Positions 1 to 7,173 of a stretch of DNA of 32,441 bases are shown here, in pieces (the stretch's first letter is position 1; the number at the start of each line of letters is the position of its first letter). The position numbers were made by a program, and so were the translations under genes. Where the stretch lies: the NCBI RefSeq assembly GCF_027622855.1, contig NZ_JAPZVR010000002.1, positions 137,012-169,452 on the forward strand, read 5' to 3'. This DNA comes from Glycomyces algeriensis (GTDB lineage Bacteria; Actinomycetota; Actinomycetes; Mycobacteriales; Micromonosporaceae). Below the pieces are notes generated by a model. The model did not search any database and had not been told where the DNA came from. It saw only the letters and a program-made list of their open reading frames with translations.

Positions 1-77
1 TCAACACAACGCTCCCGGGCCCGCCTCCTGTTGGTCCGGCCCCCGCGATCGGCGTTCCGACCCGATCGTTTCAAGGG

Positions 78-896
78 TCAGTCGGGCGCCGATCCTGCTC
101 GCAGGGCGGCGCGGTACTGGCCCGGGCTGGTGCCCACGAGCTTCGCGAACTGGGCGTAGAAGTTGCTGCCCGAACCGAATCCGGCGGCGTAGCCGACCGC
201 GGAGCAGTCGAGGTCGGTGGTCGCGAGGAGCCGCTGGGCCTCGGCGACACGGCGGCGGAGCAGGAAGTCCCCCATCGTCATGTGCCAGGCTTTGCGGAAC
301 AGGGTCATGGCGTACTCGGTGTTCAGGTGGACCACCGCCGCGACGTCCGCCGTGGTGATCGGCTCCCGGAACCGTTCCATGATGTACGCCGCCATGCCGA
401 GCGGCCGCGACGCCGGGCCGGTGCCGCTCGGCGTGCGGGCCGCGCGCAGAGTGCGGCGCACGAGCGCGTGCAGCTCCAGCAGCGCGGCGTCCGCGTCGGG
501 CCCGGCGAAGTCCGACTCCCAGCGCCGCCAGACCTTTTGAGCGTCCACATCGGAGGGCATCGCGGCGAGCGCCGGGCGGCCCTCCAGGAGGCCGCGCAGC
601 TCGGCCGCCGGCAGGTCCCAGGTCAGGACCGTGGAGAGCGGGACGTGCGCCCAGCAGACCTCCGCGGGCTCCCCCTCCGGCGCGAGCAGCCGGTGCGGCA
701 GGCTCGCCCAGAACACGGCCGTCCGGCCCTCCTCGACGCGCAGGCGGCGCTCGCCGAACAGGTACTCGACGGCCCCGCGGGTGACGACGTTGACCTCGAT
801 GTCGTCGTGGCTGTGGGCGCCGTCCATCGCCGGGGCCGCCCCGTGGGCGACCCAGATCCCGGCGTGGGCGGGCGCCGCCACCGCTTCGTGCTTCAC
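78..896 (-). CDS. MelR-like AraC-family transcriptional regulator
   Basis: A 272-residue regulator with an N-terminal cupin sensor domain (about residues 10-150) and a C-terminal AraC double helix-turn-helix (about 165-270, ending in the family signature around GFGSGSNFYAQFAKLVGTSP). The cupin part carries HSHDDIEVN and AVFWASLPHRL, which closely resemble E. coli MelR, the melibiose activator (comparison from memory). It lies back to back with a GH27 alpha-galactosidase, so control of that gene by an alpha-galactoside is a sound inference. The GTG at 896 is chosen because TAGCAT lies 8 nt upstream and no Shine-Dalgarno is visible, which suggests leaderless translation. The frame stays open far upstream, but only as a shadow of the GH27 gene. 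Function class is certain; the ligand is inferred. Confidence 0.85.
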   Translation of the reverse strand: MKHEAVAAPAHAGIWVAHGAAPAMDGAHSHDDIEVNVVTRGAVEYLFGERRLRVEEGRTAVFWASLPHRLLAPEGEPAEVCWAHVPLSTVLTWDLPAAELRGLLEGRPALAAMPSDVDAQKVWRRWESDFAGPDADAALLELHALVRRTLRAARTPSGTGPASRPLGMAAYIMERFREPITTADVAAVVHLNTEYAMTLFRKAWHMTMGDFLLRRRVAEAQRLLATTDLDCSAVGYAAGFGSGSNFYAQFAKLVGTSPGQYRAALRAGSAPD

Positions 897-986
897 GAGG
901 GGCGATGCTAGCCGAACAAAGGATCCCGGAGGAACGGCCAAGCGGACCGGATTCACGTTCGCTCCGTCACGGCTAGGTTTGAGCCC
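897..986. promoter_or_regulatory. Divergent melR-like / GH27 promoter region
   Basis: This 90-bp gap holds both promoters. For the GH27 gene, TAGGTT (974-979) lies exactly 7 nt before the ATG, with TTCACG (952-957) 16 bp further upstream. This is a typical leaderless actinobacterial arrangement. For the regulator, TAGCAT (minus strand, 910-905) lies 8 nt before the GTG. Neither gene has a convincing Shine-Dalgarno. The regulator's operator should lie between the two -10 elements, but no clear direct repeat was identified. Confidence 0.5.
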
Positions 987-2261
987 ATGACGTCGACATC
1001 TGCGAGGAAGCTCGCCGCGCAACGCCCGCCCATGGGCTGGAACAGCTGGGACTGCTTCGGCGGGGCGGTGACCGAGGACCAGGTGGTCGCGAACGCCGAG
1101 TTCATGGCCGCCGAGCTCCTGCCCTACGGGTGGGACACGGTCGTGGTCGACATCCAGTGGTACGAACCGGACCCGGGCATCGAGCACGGCTACAACCCGG
1201 TCGCCGACCCGGTGCTCGACGCGTGGGGGCGCCAGCTCCCGGCCCCGAACCGCTTCCCCTCTGCCGCGGACGGCTCGTTCAAGGCGCTGGCCGACCGCGT
1301 GCACGCGCTGGGTCTGAAGTTCGGCGTGCACATGATGCGGGGCATCCCGAAGAAGGCGGTCGAGCTGGACCTGCCGGTCCTGGGCGGCGACACCACCGCA
1401 GCGCAGATCGCCGACCGCGAGAACGCGTGCACCTGGAATCCGGACAACTACGGCATCGACCACTCCAAGCCGGGCGCGCAGGCGTTCTACGACTCGCAGC
1501 TCGCGCTGTTCGCCGAGTGGGGCGTGGACTTCGTGAAGCTCGACGACGTGCTCCACCCGCCGACGCAGAGCGTCGAGATCGCCGCGTACTCGCGGGCGAT
1601 CGACAAGTGCGGGCGGCCGATCGTGCTGAGCCTCTCGCCGGGGAAGGCCTTGTCCTTCGCGCACCTCCAAGCGCTTCGCGAGAACGCGGAGATGTGGCGG
1701 ATCTCCGACGACCTGTGGGACGACTGGGAGTCGCTGAAGGAGATGTTCCAGCGCGCGGCGCGCTGGGCGCCGCACCAGGTGCCGGGCGCCTGGGGCGACG
1801 CGGACATGCTCCCGCTGGGGCGCATCGGCATCACCGCGCACGCGGGGCCGGACCGGTTCTCGCGCTTGAACTTCGACGAGCAGCGCACGATGCTCACGCT
1901 GTGGTGCGCGATGCGCTCGCCGCTGATGTTCGGCGGGCACCTCCCCGACACGCCGCCGGAGACGCTGGCGCTGCTGCAGAACCACGAGGTCCTGGCGCTG
2001 CTCGAGAGCTCGGGCAGCCGCGAGGTCGTCCGCGACCACGACCTGGTGGTCTGGCGGGTCGAGCTCGACGGCGCCGAGGCCTGCGCGGTGTTCTGGCTCG
2101 GCGACGAGGCGGCCGACCTCGAGGTCCACCTGGCGGACGTCGGCAGCGCGCACCGCACGAGCGCCCGCGACCTATGGGCGGGCGAAGCGGTCCCGGTCAA
2201 GGACGGCTCGGTCCGCGTCCGCGTTCCGGCGCACGGCGCCCGGCTGCTGCGCCTGGAGTAA
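987..2261 (+). CDS. GH27 alpha-galactosidase, intracellular
   Basis: A 424-residue glycoside hydrolase family 27 enzyme expected to release terminal alpha-galactose (or the related beta-L-arabinopyranose) by a retaining mechanism. The (beta/alpha)8 barrel opens with the family signature PPMGWNSWDCF. The likely nucleophile is Asp186 in FVKLDDV. The acid/base is Asp242 in WRISDDLWDDW, aligned by eye with Asp231 of human alpha-galactosidase A. GAWGDADML is the usual WNDPDML element. The C-terminal ~90 residues fit the beta-sandwich. There is no signal peptide, so it should act on imported oligosaccharides such as melibiose or raffinose, although no transporter is adjacent. A strong hairpin follows the gene. 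Family is certain; exact substrate is not. Confidence 0.9.
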   Translation: MTSTSARKLAAQRPPMGWNSWDCFGGAVTEDQVVANAEFMAAELLPYGWDTVVVDIQWYEPDPGIEHGYNPVADPVLDAWGRQLPAPNRFPSAADGSFKALADRVHALGLKFGVHMMRGIPKKAVELDLPVLGGDTTAAQIADRENACTWNPDNYGIDHSKPGAQAFYDSQLALFAEWGVDFVKLDDVLHPPTQSVEIAAYSRAIDKCGRPIVLSLSPGKALSFAHLQALRENAEMWRISDDLWDDWESLKEMFQRAARWAPHQVPGAWGDADMLPLGRIGITAHAGPDRFSRLNFDEQRTMLTLWCAMRSPLMFGGHLPDTPPETLALLQNHEVLALLESSGSREVVRDHDLVVWRVELDGAEACAVFWLGDEAADLEVHLADVGSAHRTSARDLWAGEAVPVKDGSVRVRVPAHGARLLRLE

Positions 2262-2283
2262 CGCGCGCGAACCCTGGATTCGG

Positions 2284-2313
2284 GCGGCCCCGGCGGTGAT
2301 CCGCCGGGGCCGC
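2284..2313 (+). terminator. Hairpin terminator after GH27
   Basis: A perfect 13-bp inverted repeat, GCGGCCCCGGCGG / CCGCCGGGGCCGC, with a TGAT loop, begins 22 bp after the GH27 stop. There is no strong T tract, as is common in high-GC actinomycetes. Confidence 0.7.
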
Positions 2314-2320
2314 TTCAGCG

Positions 2321-2577
2321 TCAGACGAGCTGCCCCTGCGGGGGGGCGGTGTTCAGGCAGGTCCCCTGCCTGACCACGGATCCGGCCGTGGGCGGCGTTG
2401 TTCAGGCAGGTCCACTGCCTGACCTCGGATCCGGCCGCGGTCCCGAAGTTGTAGTTGTCGAGGCAGAGGCCGTTGTGGCGGTTGACGAGGGTGACGTAGC
2501 CGCCGCCGGCGTCGACGACCCGCCACTGCTGCACGTCGAGGTTGTTGCAGGTCCACTGCCGACCGAAGGAAATAAAT
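2321..2577 (-). pseudogene. Remnant of a ricin B-type lectin (CBM13) domain
   Basis: Read on the minus strand this gives GRQWTCNNLDVQQW, then a YVTLVNRHNGLCLDNYNF core and VRQWTCLNN. These are the QxW-type repeats and the GLCLD motif of ricin B (beta-trefoil) lectin domains, which normally sit at the C-terminus of secreted glycoside hydrolases. The 5' part is missing: homology stops at an AT-rich joint (about 2568-2580) directly after the stop of the GNAT gene. Near the 3' end a roughly 45-bp segment is present twice (2345-2388 and 2391-2437), which puts the second copy out of frame. In its own frame that copy ends in PQGQLV then stop, apparently a decayed PQWQLV end. No start codon or signal peptide remains. 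Confidence 0.75.
2345..2437 (-). repeat. Imperfect tandem duplication inside the lectin remnant
   Basis: Two copies, 2345-2388 (44 bp) and 2391-2437 (47 bp), share CAGGCAGGTCC, CTGCCTGACC and CGGATCCGGCCG. They differ by a 3-bp gap and a few substitutions. The duplicated unit encodes the SEVRQWTCLN part of the ricin repeat. Confidence 0.8.
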
Positions 2578-2594
2578 ATTGCGAGCCGGCGGGC

Positions 2595-3149
2595 TCAGCG
2601 GTCGCGGGCGGCGCGCCATTCCGGGGCGAGGACCGACCAGATCTCCATGTCGTGGCGTTCGCCGCGGTGGAGGTAGGCCTCCCGGGCGACGCCCTCCTTG
2701 GTCATGCCGAGCCGCTGGGCGACGGCGATGCTGGGGGTGTTGCGGGTCGAGGTCCACCAGTCGACGCGGTGGATGCCGCGCACCTCGACGGCCCAGTCGA
2801 TGATCGCGGTGACCGCTTTGGTGACCAGGCCCTTGCCCACGGCGGCGGGTTCGAGCCAGCAGCCGGCCTCGGCGGTCTCCATGCGGAAGTCCATGGTGCG
2901 GAAGAGGACGCCGCCGACGAGGACGCCGTCGACCCAGATCCCCCACATGCGCCCGGTGTCCGCGGCGGCCTTCTCCTCGAAGGTCGTCAGGATGCGCCGG
3001 GCGGCGTCGGCGTCGGCGATCGCGTCGGCGAAGGCGACGTGCCGTCCGATGAACTCGCGGCCGCGGTCGACGTGGGCCACGAGCTCCTCTGCCATGTCCG
3101 GCAGCAGGGGGCGCAGCTCCGCGCCGTCGCCTAGGGAAGTCTTGAACAT
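2595..3149 (-). CDS. GNAT acetyltransferase, RimJ/RimL type
   Basis: A 184-residue protein of the GCN5-related N-acetyltransferase superfamily, closest by eye to the RimJ/RimL/YdaF branch that acetylates N-termini or small amines. Visible marks are GIWVDGVLVGGVLF, the acetyl-CoA loop region EPAAVGKGLVTKAV, and the late RNTPSIAVAQRLGMTKEG motif typical of this branch. The start is placed at the ATG at 3149 because GGAGG lies 5 nt upstream. An ATG 12 codons earlier has no ribosome binding site. The stop is followed in frame by the lectin remnant. The substrate cannot be told from sequence. Confidence 0.85.
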   Translation of the reverse strand: MFKTSLGDGAELRPLLPDMAEELVAHVDRGREFIGRHVAFADAIADADAARRILTTFEEKAAADTGRMWGIWVDGVLVGGVLFRTMDFRMETAEAGCWLEPAAVGKGLVTKAVTAIIDWAVEVRGIHRVDWWTSTRNTPSIAVAQRLGMTKEGVAREAYLHRGERHDMEIWSVLAPEWRAARDR

Positions 3150-3237
3150 GGGTCCTCCGGATCTGGCCGCGCCGACAGACGACATGTTCTCACATGCGGG
3201 CCGGACCCGGCCGGGGCGATCGTCCGGGCACTGAGGA

Positions 3238-3259
3238 GCCGCCGCCTCGCGGCGGCGGC
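3238..3259 (-). terminator. Hairpin downstream of ndh
   Basis: GCCGCCGCC / GGCGGCGGC with a TCGC loop lies 11 bp beyond the ndh stop on the minus strand, before the GNAT gene. It probably separates the two transcripts, but there is no T tract. Confidence 0.5.
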
Positions 3260-3269
3260 GGATCCCCGG

Positions 3270-4592
3270 CTACCTCGCGGCCGGGACGCGCGGCGGCGGG
3301 GCGGGGAGCTCGGGGTCGGCGGTGTCGAGCGGGACCGCGGGCGAGCGGACGAGCCCGAACTGGACGCTTTGGCGCCGCAGGAGCGCGTCGAGGGCCCAGT
3401 CCACGGCGGTCCTGATCCGGTTGGAAGGCATGGCCATCAGGTGGTAGCCGCGGGTGACGACCTTCGCGGGCAGGCCCGAGAGGGGGATGCCGAGTGGCTT
3501 GGCGGCGGCCTGCATGCCGCCGAGGTCGACGACGAAGCCGAGGTCGTGGTGCTTGTACGGGCGGGCGGTGCCGCGGCCGAGCGAGGCGGCGATGTTGCGC
3601 GCGACGGCGTTGCCCTGGCGTTCGGCGTGCTGCCCGGTCATCGCGCAGATCTCGCCCGGCCGGGTCAGGTCCGGCACGGCCGCGGCGTCGCCGCACGCGA
3701 AGATCTCGGGGTACCCGGGGACGGCGAGGAACTCGTCGACCTCGATGCGGCCCTGGAGCGTTGCGAGTCCGATGTCGGCGACGACGGGGTCGGGGCGCAC
3801 ACCCGCGCTCCACACGATGGTGCGGGTGGGCACGAACTCGCCGTCGGTGAGCGCGACCCCGGCGGCGGTGGCCTCCTCCACCGAGGTGCCGGGCCGCACC
3901 TCCACGCCGCGGCGGCGCAGCACGCGCGCCGCGGTGGCTCCCAGGCGGGGCGAGAGCTCCGGCAGGACCCGCTCGGCCCGGTCGAGGAGGAGCCAGCGGA
4001 CCGGCTGGTCGCGCAGCTGCGGGTGGCGGCGGGTGAGGGCCTTGGTGAGGAGCTGCCCGGCGGCGGCGACCTCGGTGCCGGTGTACCCGGCGCCCACGAC
4101 GACGAAGGTGCAGCGGGCCGCGCGTTCGACCGGGTCCTCGGCGCTCGCGGCGAGCTCGATCTGGCGGATGAGGTGGTCGCGCAGGTAGATCGCCTCGGGG
4201 ATGCCCCGGAATCCGTGGCTGTGCTCGGCCACGCCCGGGATGGGCAGGACCTTGTTGACGCTGCCGACCGCGAGCACCAGCCGGTCGTAACCGAGTTCGC
4301 CGCGGGCCTCCTCGGGGTCGCGGTAGTGGACCCGCTTGGCGGCGACGTCGAGGTGGTCGACGGTGCCGAGGACCAGGCGCACGCCCGGCAGGGTGTCGGT
4401 GAGCGACACGGCGATCCGGCGCGGGTCGAGCACGCCGGCGGCGACCTCGGGCAGCAGCGGGAGGTAGAGCGAGTAGTCGGTCGGGTTGACGAGCACGACC
4501 TCGGCGCGGCCCTTGAGGTGCCGCGAGAGCTTGCGGGCGGCGTGGAAGCCGGCGAATCCGGCTCCGACGATCACGATGCGGGGTTGGCGCAT
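3270..4592 (-). CDS. ndh: Type II NADH dehydrogenase (NDH-2)
   Basis: A 440-residue flavoprotein of the NDH-2 / pyridine nucleotide-disulphide reductase family, which transfers electrons from NADH to quinone at the inner face of the membrane without pumping protons. The FAD Rossmann motif GAGFAGF spans residues 10-16, the NAD motif GAGYTGTE residues 167-174, and the second FAD-contacting motif FACGDAAAV surrounds Asp302. The C-terminal ~60 residues (VDWALDALLRRQSVQFGLVR) match the membrane-attachment tail of the family. The ATG at 4592 is preceded by GGAG at a normal distance. It lies alone, between a hairpin and a long repeat-rich gap. The family is certain. It could be one of several paralogues in the genome. 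Confidence 0.9.
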   Translation of the reverse strand: MRQPRIVIVGAGFAGFHAARKLSRHLKGRAEVVLVNPTDYSLYLPLLPEVAAGVLDPRRIAVSLTDTLPGVRLVLGTVDHLDVAAKRVHYRDPEEARGELGYDRLVLAVGSVNKVLPIPGVAEHSHGFRGIPEAIYLRDHLIRQIELAASAEDPVERAARCTFVVVGAGYTGTEVAAAGQLLTKALTRRHPQLRDQPVRWLLLDRAERVLPELSPRLGATAARVLRRRGVEVRPGTSVEEATAAGVALTDGEFVPTRTIVWSAGVRPDPVVADIGLATLQGRIEVDEFLAVPGYPEIFACGDAAAVPDLTRPGEICAMTGQHAERQGNAVARNIAASLGRGTARPYKHHDLGFVVDLGGMQAAAKPLGIPLSGLPAKVVTRGYHLMAMPSNRIRTAVDWALDALLRRQSVQFGLVRSPAVPLDTADPELPAPPPRVPAAR

Positions 4593-5105
4593 GGCTTGAC
4601 TCCTATGGCGAGGCGGGAATCGCTGACCGCAATGGACTGTCGTCATTGACCGCGACCAGGTGGTTCTCGCAATAGGTTCATCTTGCCTGCGCCGCAATGG
4701 CACAAGGGTCCCCCGCGAGGGGGAGCGCCCTCCCCTGCGCGAGGGGAACCGAGGAGCTCGCCGAGACGCCGCTCACGACGCCGCGCGGGAACGGCTGCTC
4801 GGCGAGCTCGGTGCGGCCGGGCGGGAGCACCGGAACCGGCGGCTTCATCGATGGCGTGCGCGGGGCGCGACCGCCTCCGCATCAGGCCGCGCGGCACCGC
4901 GTTGGCGCTGGTCCGCGACGCGAATGGTGCCGCCAGCGGCGACGCTCGCTCGCAACCAACGGCGTCTTCGGTGCGGCGTTCACCGAAGAGGCGACCGACT
5001 TCGCGGTCAGGCCGCGCGGGCACCGTACTCGAGGCGCCCGAACCGGTGGCTTCGCCGATGCGGCGCCTCGCGACGCCGCGCGGGAACCGTTGCGCGACAA
5101 GGCGG

Positions 5106-5128
5106 CCGGGCGGGCTCTGCCCGCCCGG
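5106..5128 (-). terminator. Hairpin downstream of second GNAT gene
   Basis: A perfect 10-bp stem, CCGGGCGGGC / GCCCGCCCGG, with a TCT loop. It may end transcription from the GNAT gene that stops at 5270. Confidence 0.4.
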
Positions 5129-5184
5129 GCGCGGTGGGGCCGGCGGGGGCCCGGGGGCGGCCCCGCGCGCCCCCGCGCGGTACC

Positions 5185-5223
5185 GGGGGCCCCCCCGGGG
5201 GGGGGGGGGGGCCCCCCCCCCCC
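5185..5223. repeat. G5-C7-G15-C12 homopolymer palindrome
   Basis: Four consecutive runs, G5 (5185-5189), C7 (5190-5196), G15 (5197-5211) and C12 (5212-5223), form nested perfect G:C palindromes. Such a tract is highly unstable and hard to sequence, so the run lengths should be treated as uncertain. Confidence 0.85.
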
Positions 5224-5269
5224 GGCCGCTTTCGATCCGGCGTTCGCCGAGGGTCAGACCAGGTTCGCG

Positions 5270-6136
5270 TCAGGCCGCGCGGTGGCGGTCGAAGCGTTCG
5301 GGGAGCGGCACGAAACCGGCGGCGCGGTAGGTGGCGACGGCGCTGACAAGCGAGCTCGGCGTGGCGACCATCGCGCTGGAGGAGCCGAGCTCCTGGAGCG
5401 CGGCGGCTGCGGCGACGCAGATCGCCTTGCCGTGGCCGCGGCCCCGGTGGTCCGCGTGGACGCCCATCGGTTCGACCAGGCCGGGCCTGCCGGGCCCGGC
5501 GGACCACACGGTCACCATGGCGACGGCGACGCCGTCCTCGTCGAAGCCGATGAGGCAGCGGGCGTCGGCGTACGCCGGGCCCTCGGCCATCGCCTGCCAG
5601 CGCTCCACCGAGAAGGTCGAGCCCTCGAACGCGGACCGCTGCAGCGCCGCGCGCAGCTCCGCGTCCTCAGGGCCGGCCACTTCGATGCGCAGGCCCGAGT
5701 CCTCGACCGGCCCGGACAGGTCGCGGCGCAGCGGCGTCCAGGCTTCGTCGGTGTCCCAACCGGTCTCGGCCAGCGACTCGTTGAGCGCCGCGCCGGTCGG
5801 GATCTCGGCGTTGACCTTGCCGGCGGGCAGGACGCCGCGCTCGGGGTCGTCGAGGTCGGCGGCCATCCGCCGTGCGAGCGCCTCGTCGTGCATGAGGTCC
5901 GGTGCGGTGGTCACCCGCAGCACGTCGGGGCCGTCGAGGAACCCGACCGCCGCGATCTCGCCGTCGCGGGTCCAGGTCCGCACCGATGCAGCGGTCTTCT
6001 CGGCACCGAGCTGCCAGAACCAGCCCAGGTCGCCGGGGTGCAGCTGCAGCGGCGCGTCGTCGGACTGCCACGACCGCAATGCCGCGACGGCGGCGTCGAG
6101 TTCATCGGTTCGCGGCGTGTGCAGTTCTATTTCCAT
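5270..6136 (-). CDS. GNAT family acetyltransferase, two-domain
   Basis: A 288-residue protein whose C-terminal half (about 150-288) is a canonical GNAT domain. It has the acetyl-CoA binding segment VEPMGVHADHRGRGHGKAI (the R/Q-x-x-G-x-G/A loop) and the closing helix-strand VATYRAAGFVPL. The N-terminal half resembles a degenerate GNAT fold, as in MshD-like tandem acetyltransferases, but nothing identifies it as mycothiol synthase. No Shine-Dalgarno precedes the ATG at 6136; the sequence before it is GAGATCGGGCC. The 3' end of this gene is partly duplicated in the spacer downstream. The substrate is unknown. Confidence 0.8.
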   Translation of the reverse strand: MEIELHTPRTDELDAAVAALRSWQSDDAPLQLHPGDLGWFWQLGAEKTAASVRTWTRDGEIAAVGFLDGPDVLRVTTAPDLMHDEALARRMAADLDDPERGVLPAGKVNAEIPTGAALNESLAETGWDTDEAWTPLRRDLSGPVEDSGLRIEVAGPEDAELRAALQRSAFEGSTFSVERWQAMAEGPAYADARCLIGFDEDGVAVAMVTVWSAGPGRPGLVEPMGVHADHRGRGHGKAICVAAAAALQELGSSSAMVATPSSLVSAVATYRAAGFVPLPERFDRHRAA

Positions 6137-6234
6137 GGCCCGATCTCACACCGCCGCGCCGGTTCCCGCAACCGGATTCGGGGCGCGGGCGCGGGTATCT
6201 TCGGGCCCCCAGGCATTCGACGAAAGGAACGCCC

Positions 6235-6957
6235 ATGGCGCTCATCCTGATCACCGGGGCCTCGACCGGGCTCGGCCTGGCCGCCGCGCGGTCGCTCGCG
6301 AAAGAGGGCCACGAGGTCGTCGTGCACACGCGCAGCATCGACAGCCTCCCCGACCTGGAGCTGCGCGGATCCGTCCACGGGGACCTCTCCAGCATGGACG
6401 AGACGGCGGTGGCCGCCGAGCAGGCCGACGCGTTCGGGCGGTTCGACGCGGTGATCCACAACGCCGGGGTGTATCGCGATCCCGGTGCACTGCAGGTGAA
6501 CACGGTGGCCCCGTACCTGCTCACGGCGCTGATGTCGAAGCCGCGCAGGCTGATCTATTTGAGCAGCGGCTACCACCTCGACGGCTCCACCGATCTGGAT
6601 GCGGTCGACTTCGGCGAGACCGGGGTGCGGCCGGGCGCGTACGAGGACTCGAAGCTGTACGAGACGGCGCTGGCGTTCGCGCTCGCGCGCCGCTGGGCCG
6701 ACACCGTGTCGCACGTGGTCGACCCGGGCTGGGTGCCGACCCGCATGGGCGGCCCCGGCGCGCCCGGCGACCTCGAGGAGGGGTACCGGACGCAGGAGTG
6801 GCTGGCGTCGGCGCCGGACGAGGCGATCGAGCCGCGCACCGGCGGCTACTGGCACCACCGTCGCATCAGCCGCTCGCACCCGGCGGCGTCGGACCCGGAC
6901 TTCCAGTACGAGCTGATCGGGCGGCTCGAGGCGCACACGGGCGTGAAACTCGGCTGA
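6235..6957 (+). CDS. Short-chain dehydrogenase/reductase (SDR)
   Basis: A 240-residue classical SDR using NAD(P)H. The cofactor motif TGASTGLG is at residues 7-14, NAG at 76-78, the structural Asn at 89, the catalytic Ser in LIYLSS (110/111) and the YxxxK pair at Tyr136/Lys140 (AYEDSK). The C-terminal half (SHVVDPGWVPTRMGGPGAP) is typical of SDRs annotated as daunorubicin C-13 ketoreductase-like or protochlorophyllide reductase-like. AAGGAA lies 7 nt before the ATG at 6235. The gene stands alone, divergent from the GNAT gene and convergent with the sigma factor. The substrate cannot be assigned. Confidence 0.88.
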   Translation: MALILITGASTGLGLAAARSLAKEGHEVVVHTRSIDSLPDLELRGSVHGDLSSMDETAVAAEQADAFGRFDAVIHNAGVYRDPGALQVNTVAPYLLTALMSKPRRLIYLSSGYHLDGSTDLDAVDFGETGVRPGAYEDSKLYETALAFALARRWADTVSHVVDPGWVPTRMGGPGAPGDLEEGYRTQEWLASAPDEAIEPRTGGYWHHRRISRSHPAASDPDFQYELIGRLEAHTGVKLG

Positions 6958-7124
6958 CCGGCGGCCCGCCGGACCCGAGGTTCCCCGGCCGCCCGCAGAA
7001 GCGCCCAGCGAGGTCGAAGACCGGCGCGATCGCCCAGCGTTTGAGGGCCTTCTCCTGCCGCAGGCCGTGGGCCTGCACCGGATGCGTCTTCTTTTCGGCG
7101 GGCTTCGCCGCGCAGCGTGGGGCC

Positions 7125-7143
7125 TGCGCCTTCCGAAGGCGCA
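7125..7143. terminator. Hairpin in convergent gap SDR / sigma factor
   Basis: TGCGCCTTC-C-GAAGGCGCA is a near-perfect inverted repeat in the 216-bp gap between the convergent SDR and sigma-factor genes, 31 bp beyond the sigma-factor stop. It could serve as its terminator. The rest of the gap shows nothing recognisable. Confidence 0.35.
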
Positions 7144-7173
7144 GAACGAAGGCACCGTGCCCGAAGTGGCGTC

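Larger units (their letters stand above)
4593..5269. other. Non-coding gap with decayed repeats and hairpins
   Basis: No convincing gene was found in these 677 bp; every open frame reads as arginine/proline/alanine-rich low-complexity sequence. The gap holds degenerate copies of the 3' end of the neighbouring GNAT gene: CAGGCCGCGCGG, which encodes R-A-A-stop on the minus strand, recurs at 4882, 5007 and (the real gene end) 5270. Around the last two, about 46 bp align at roughly 78 percent by eye (4976-5020 versus 5239-5285). CGACGCCGCGCGGGAAC also occurs twice, near 4777 and 5070. A clean hairpin and a G/C homopolymer palindrome lie at its right side. It looks like a recombination-prone spacer. 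Confidence 0.6.

Noticed and set aside
897..2153. Long N-terminal extension of the AraC regulator frame (691 codons in all)
   Set aside because: It is antisense to the clear GH27 gene, reads as Arg/Val/His-rich low complexity and has no homology; high GC keeps shadow frames open.
4643..5023. Minus-strand 126-aa frame in the repeat-rich gap
   Set aside because: Arg/Ala/Pro-rich, no ribosome binding site, built from repeated fragments, no recognisable domain.
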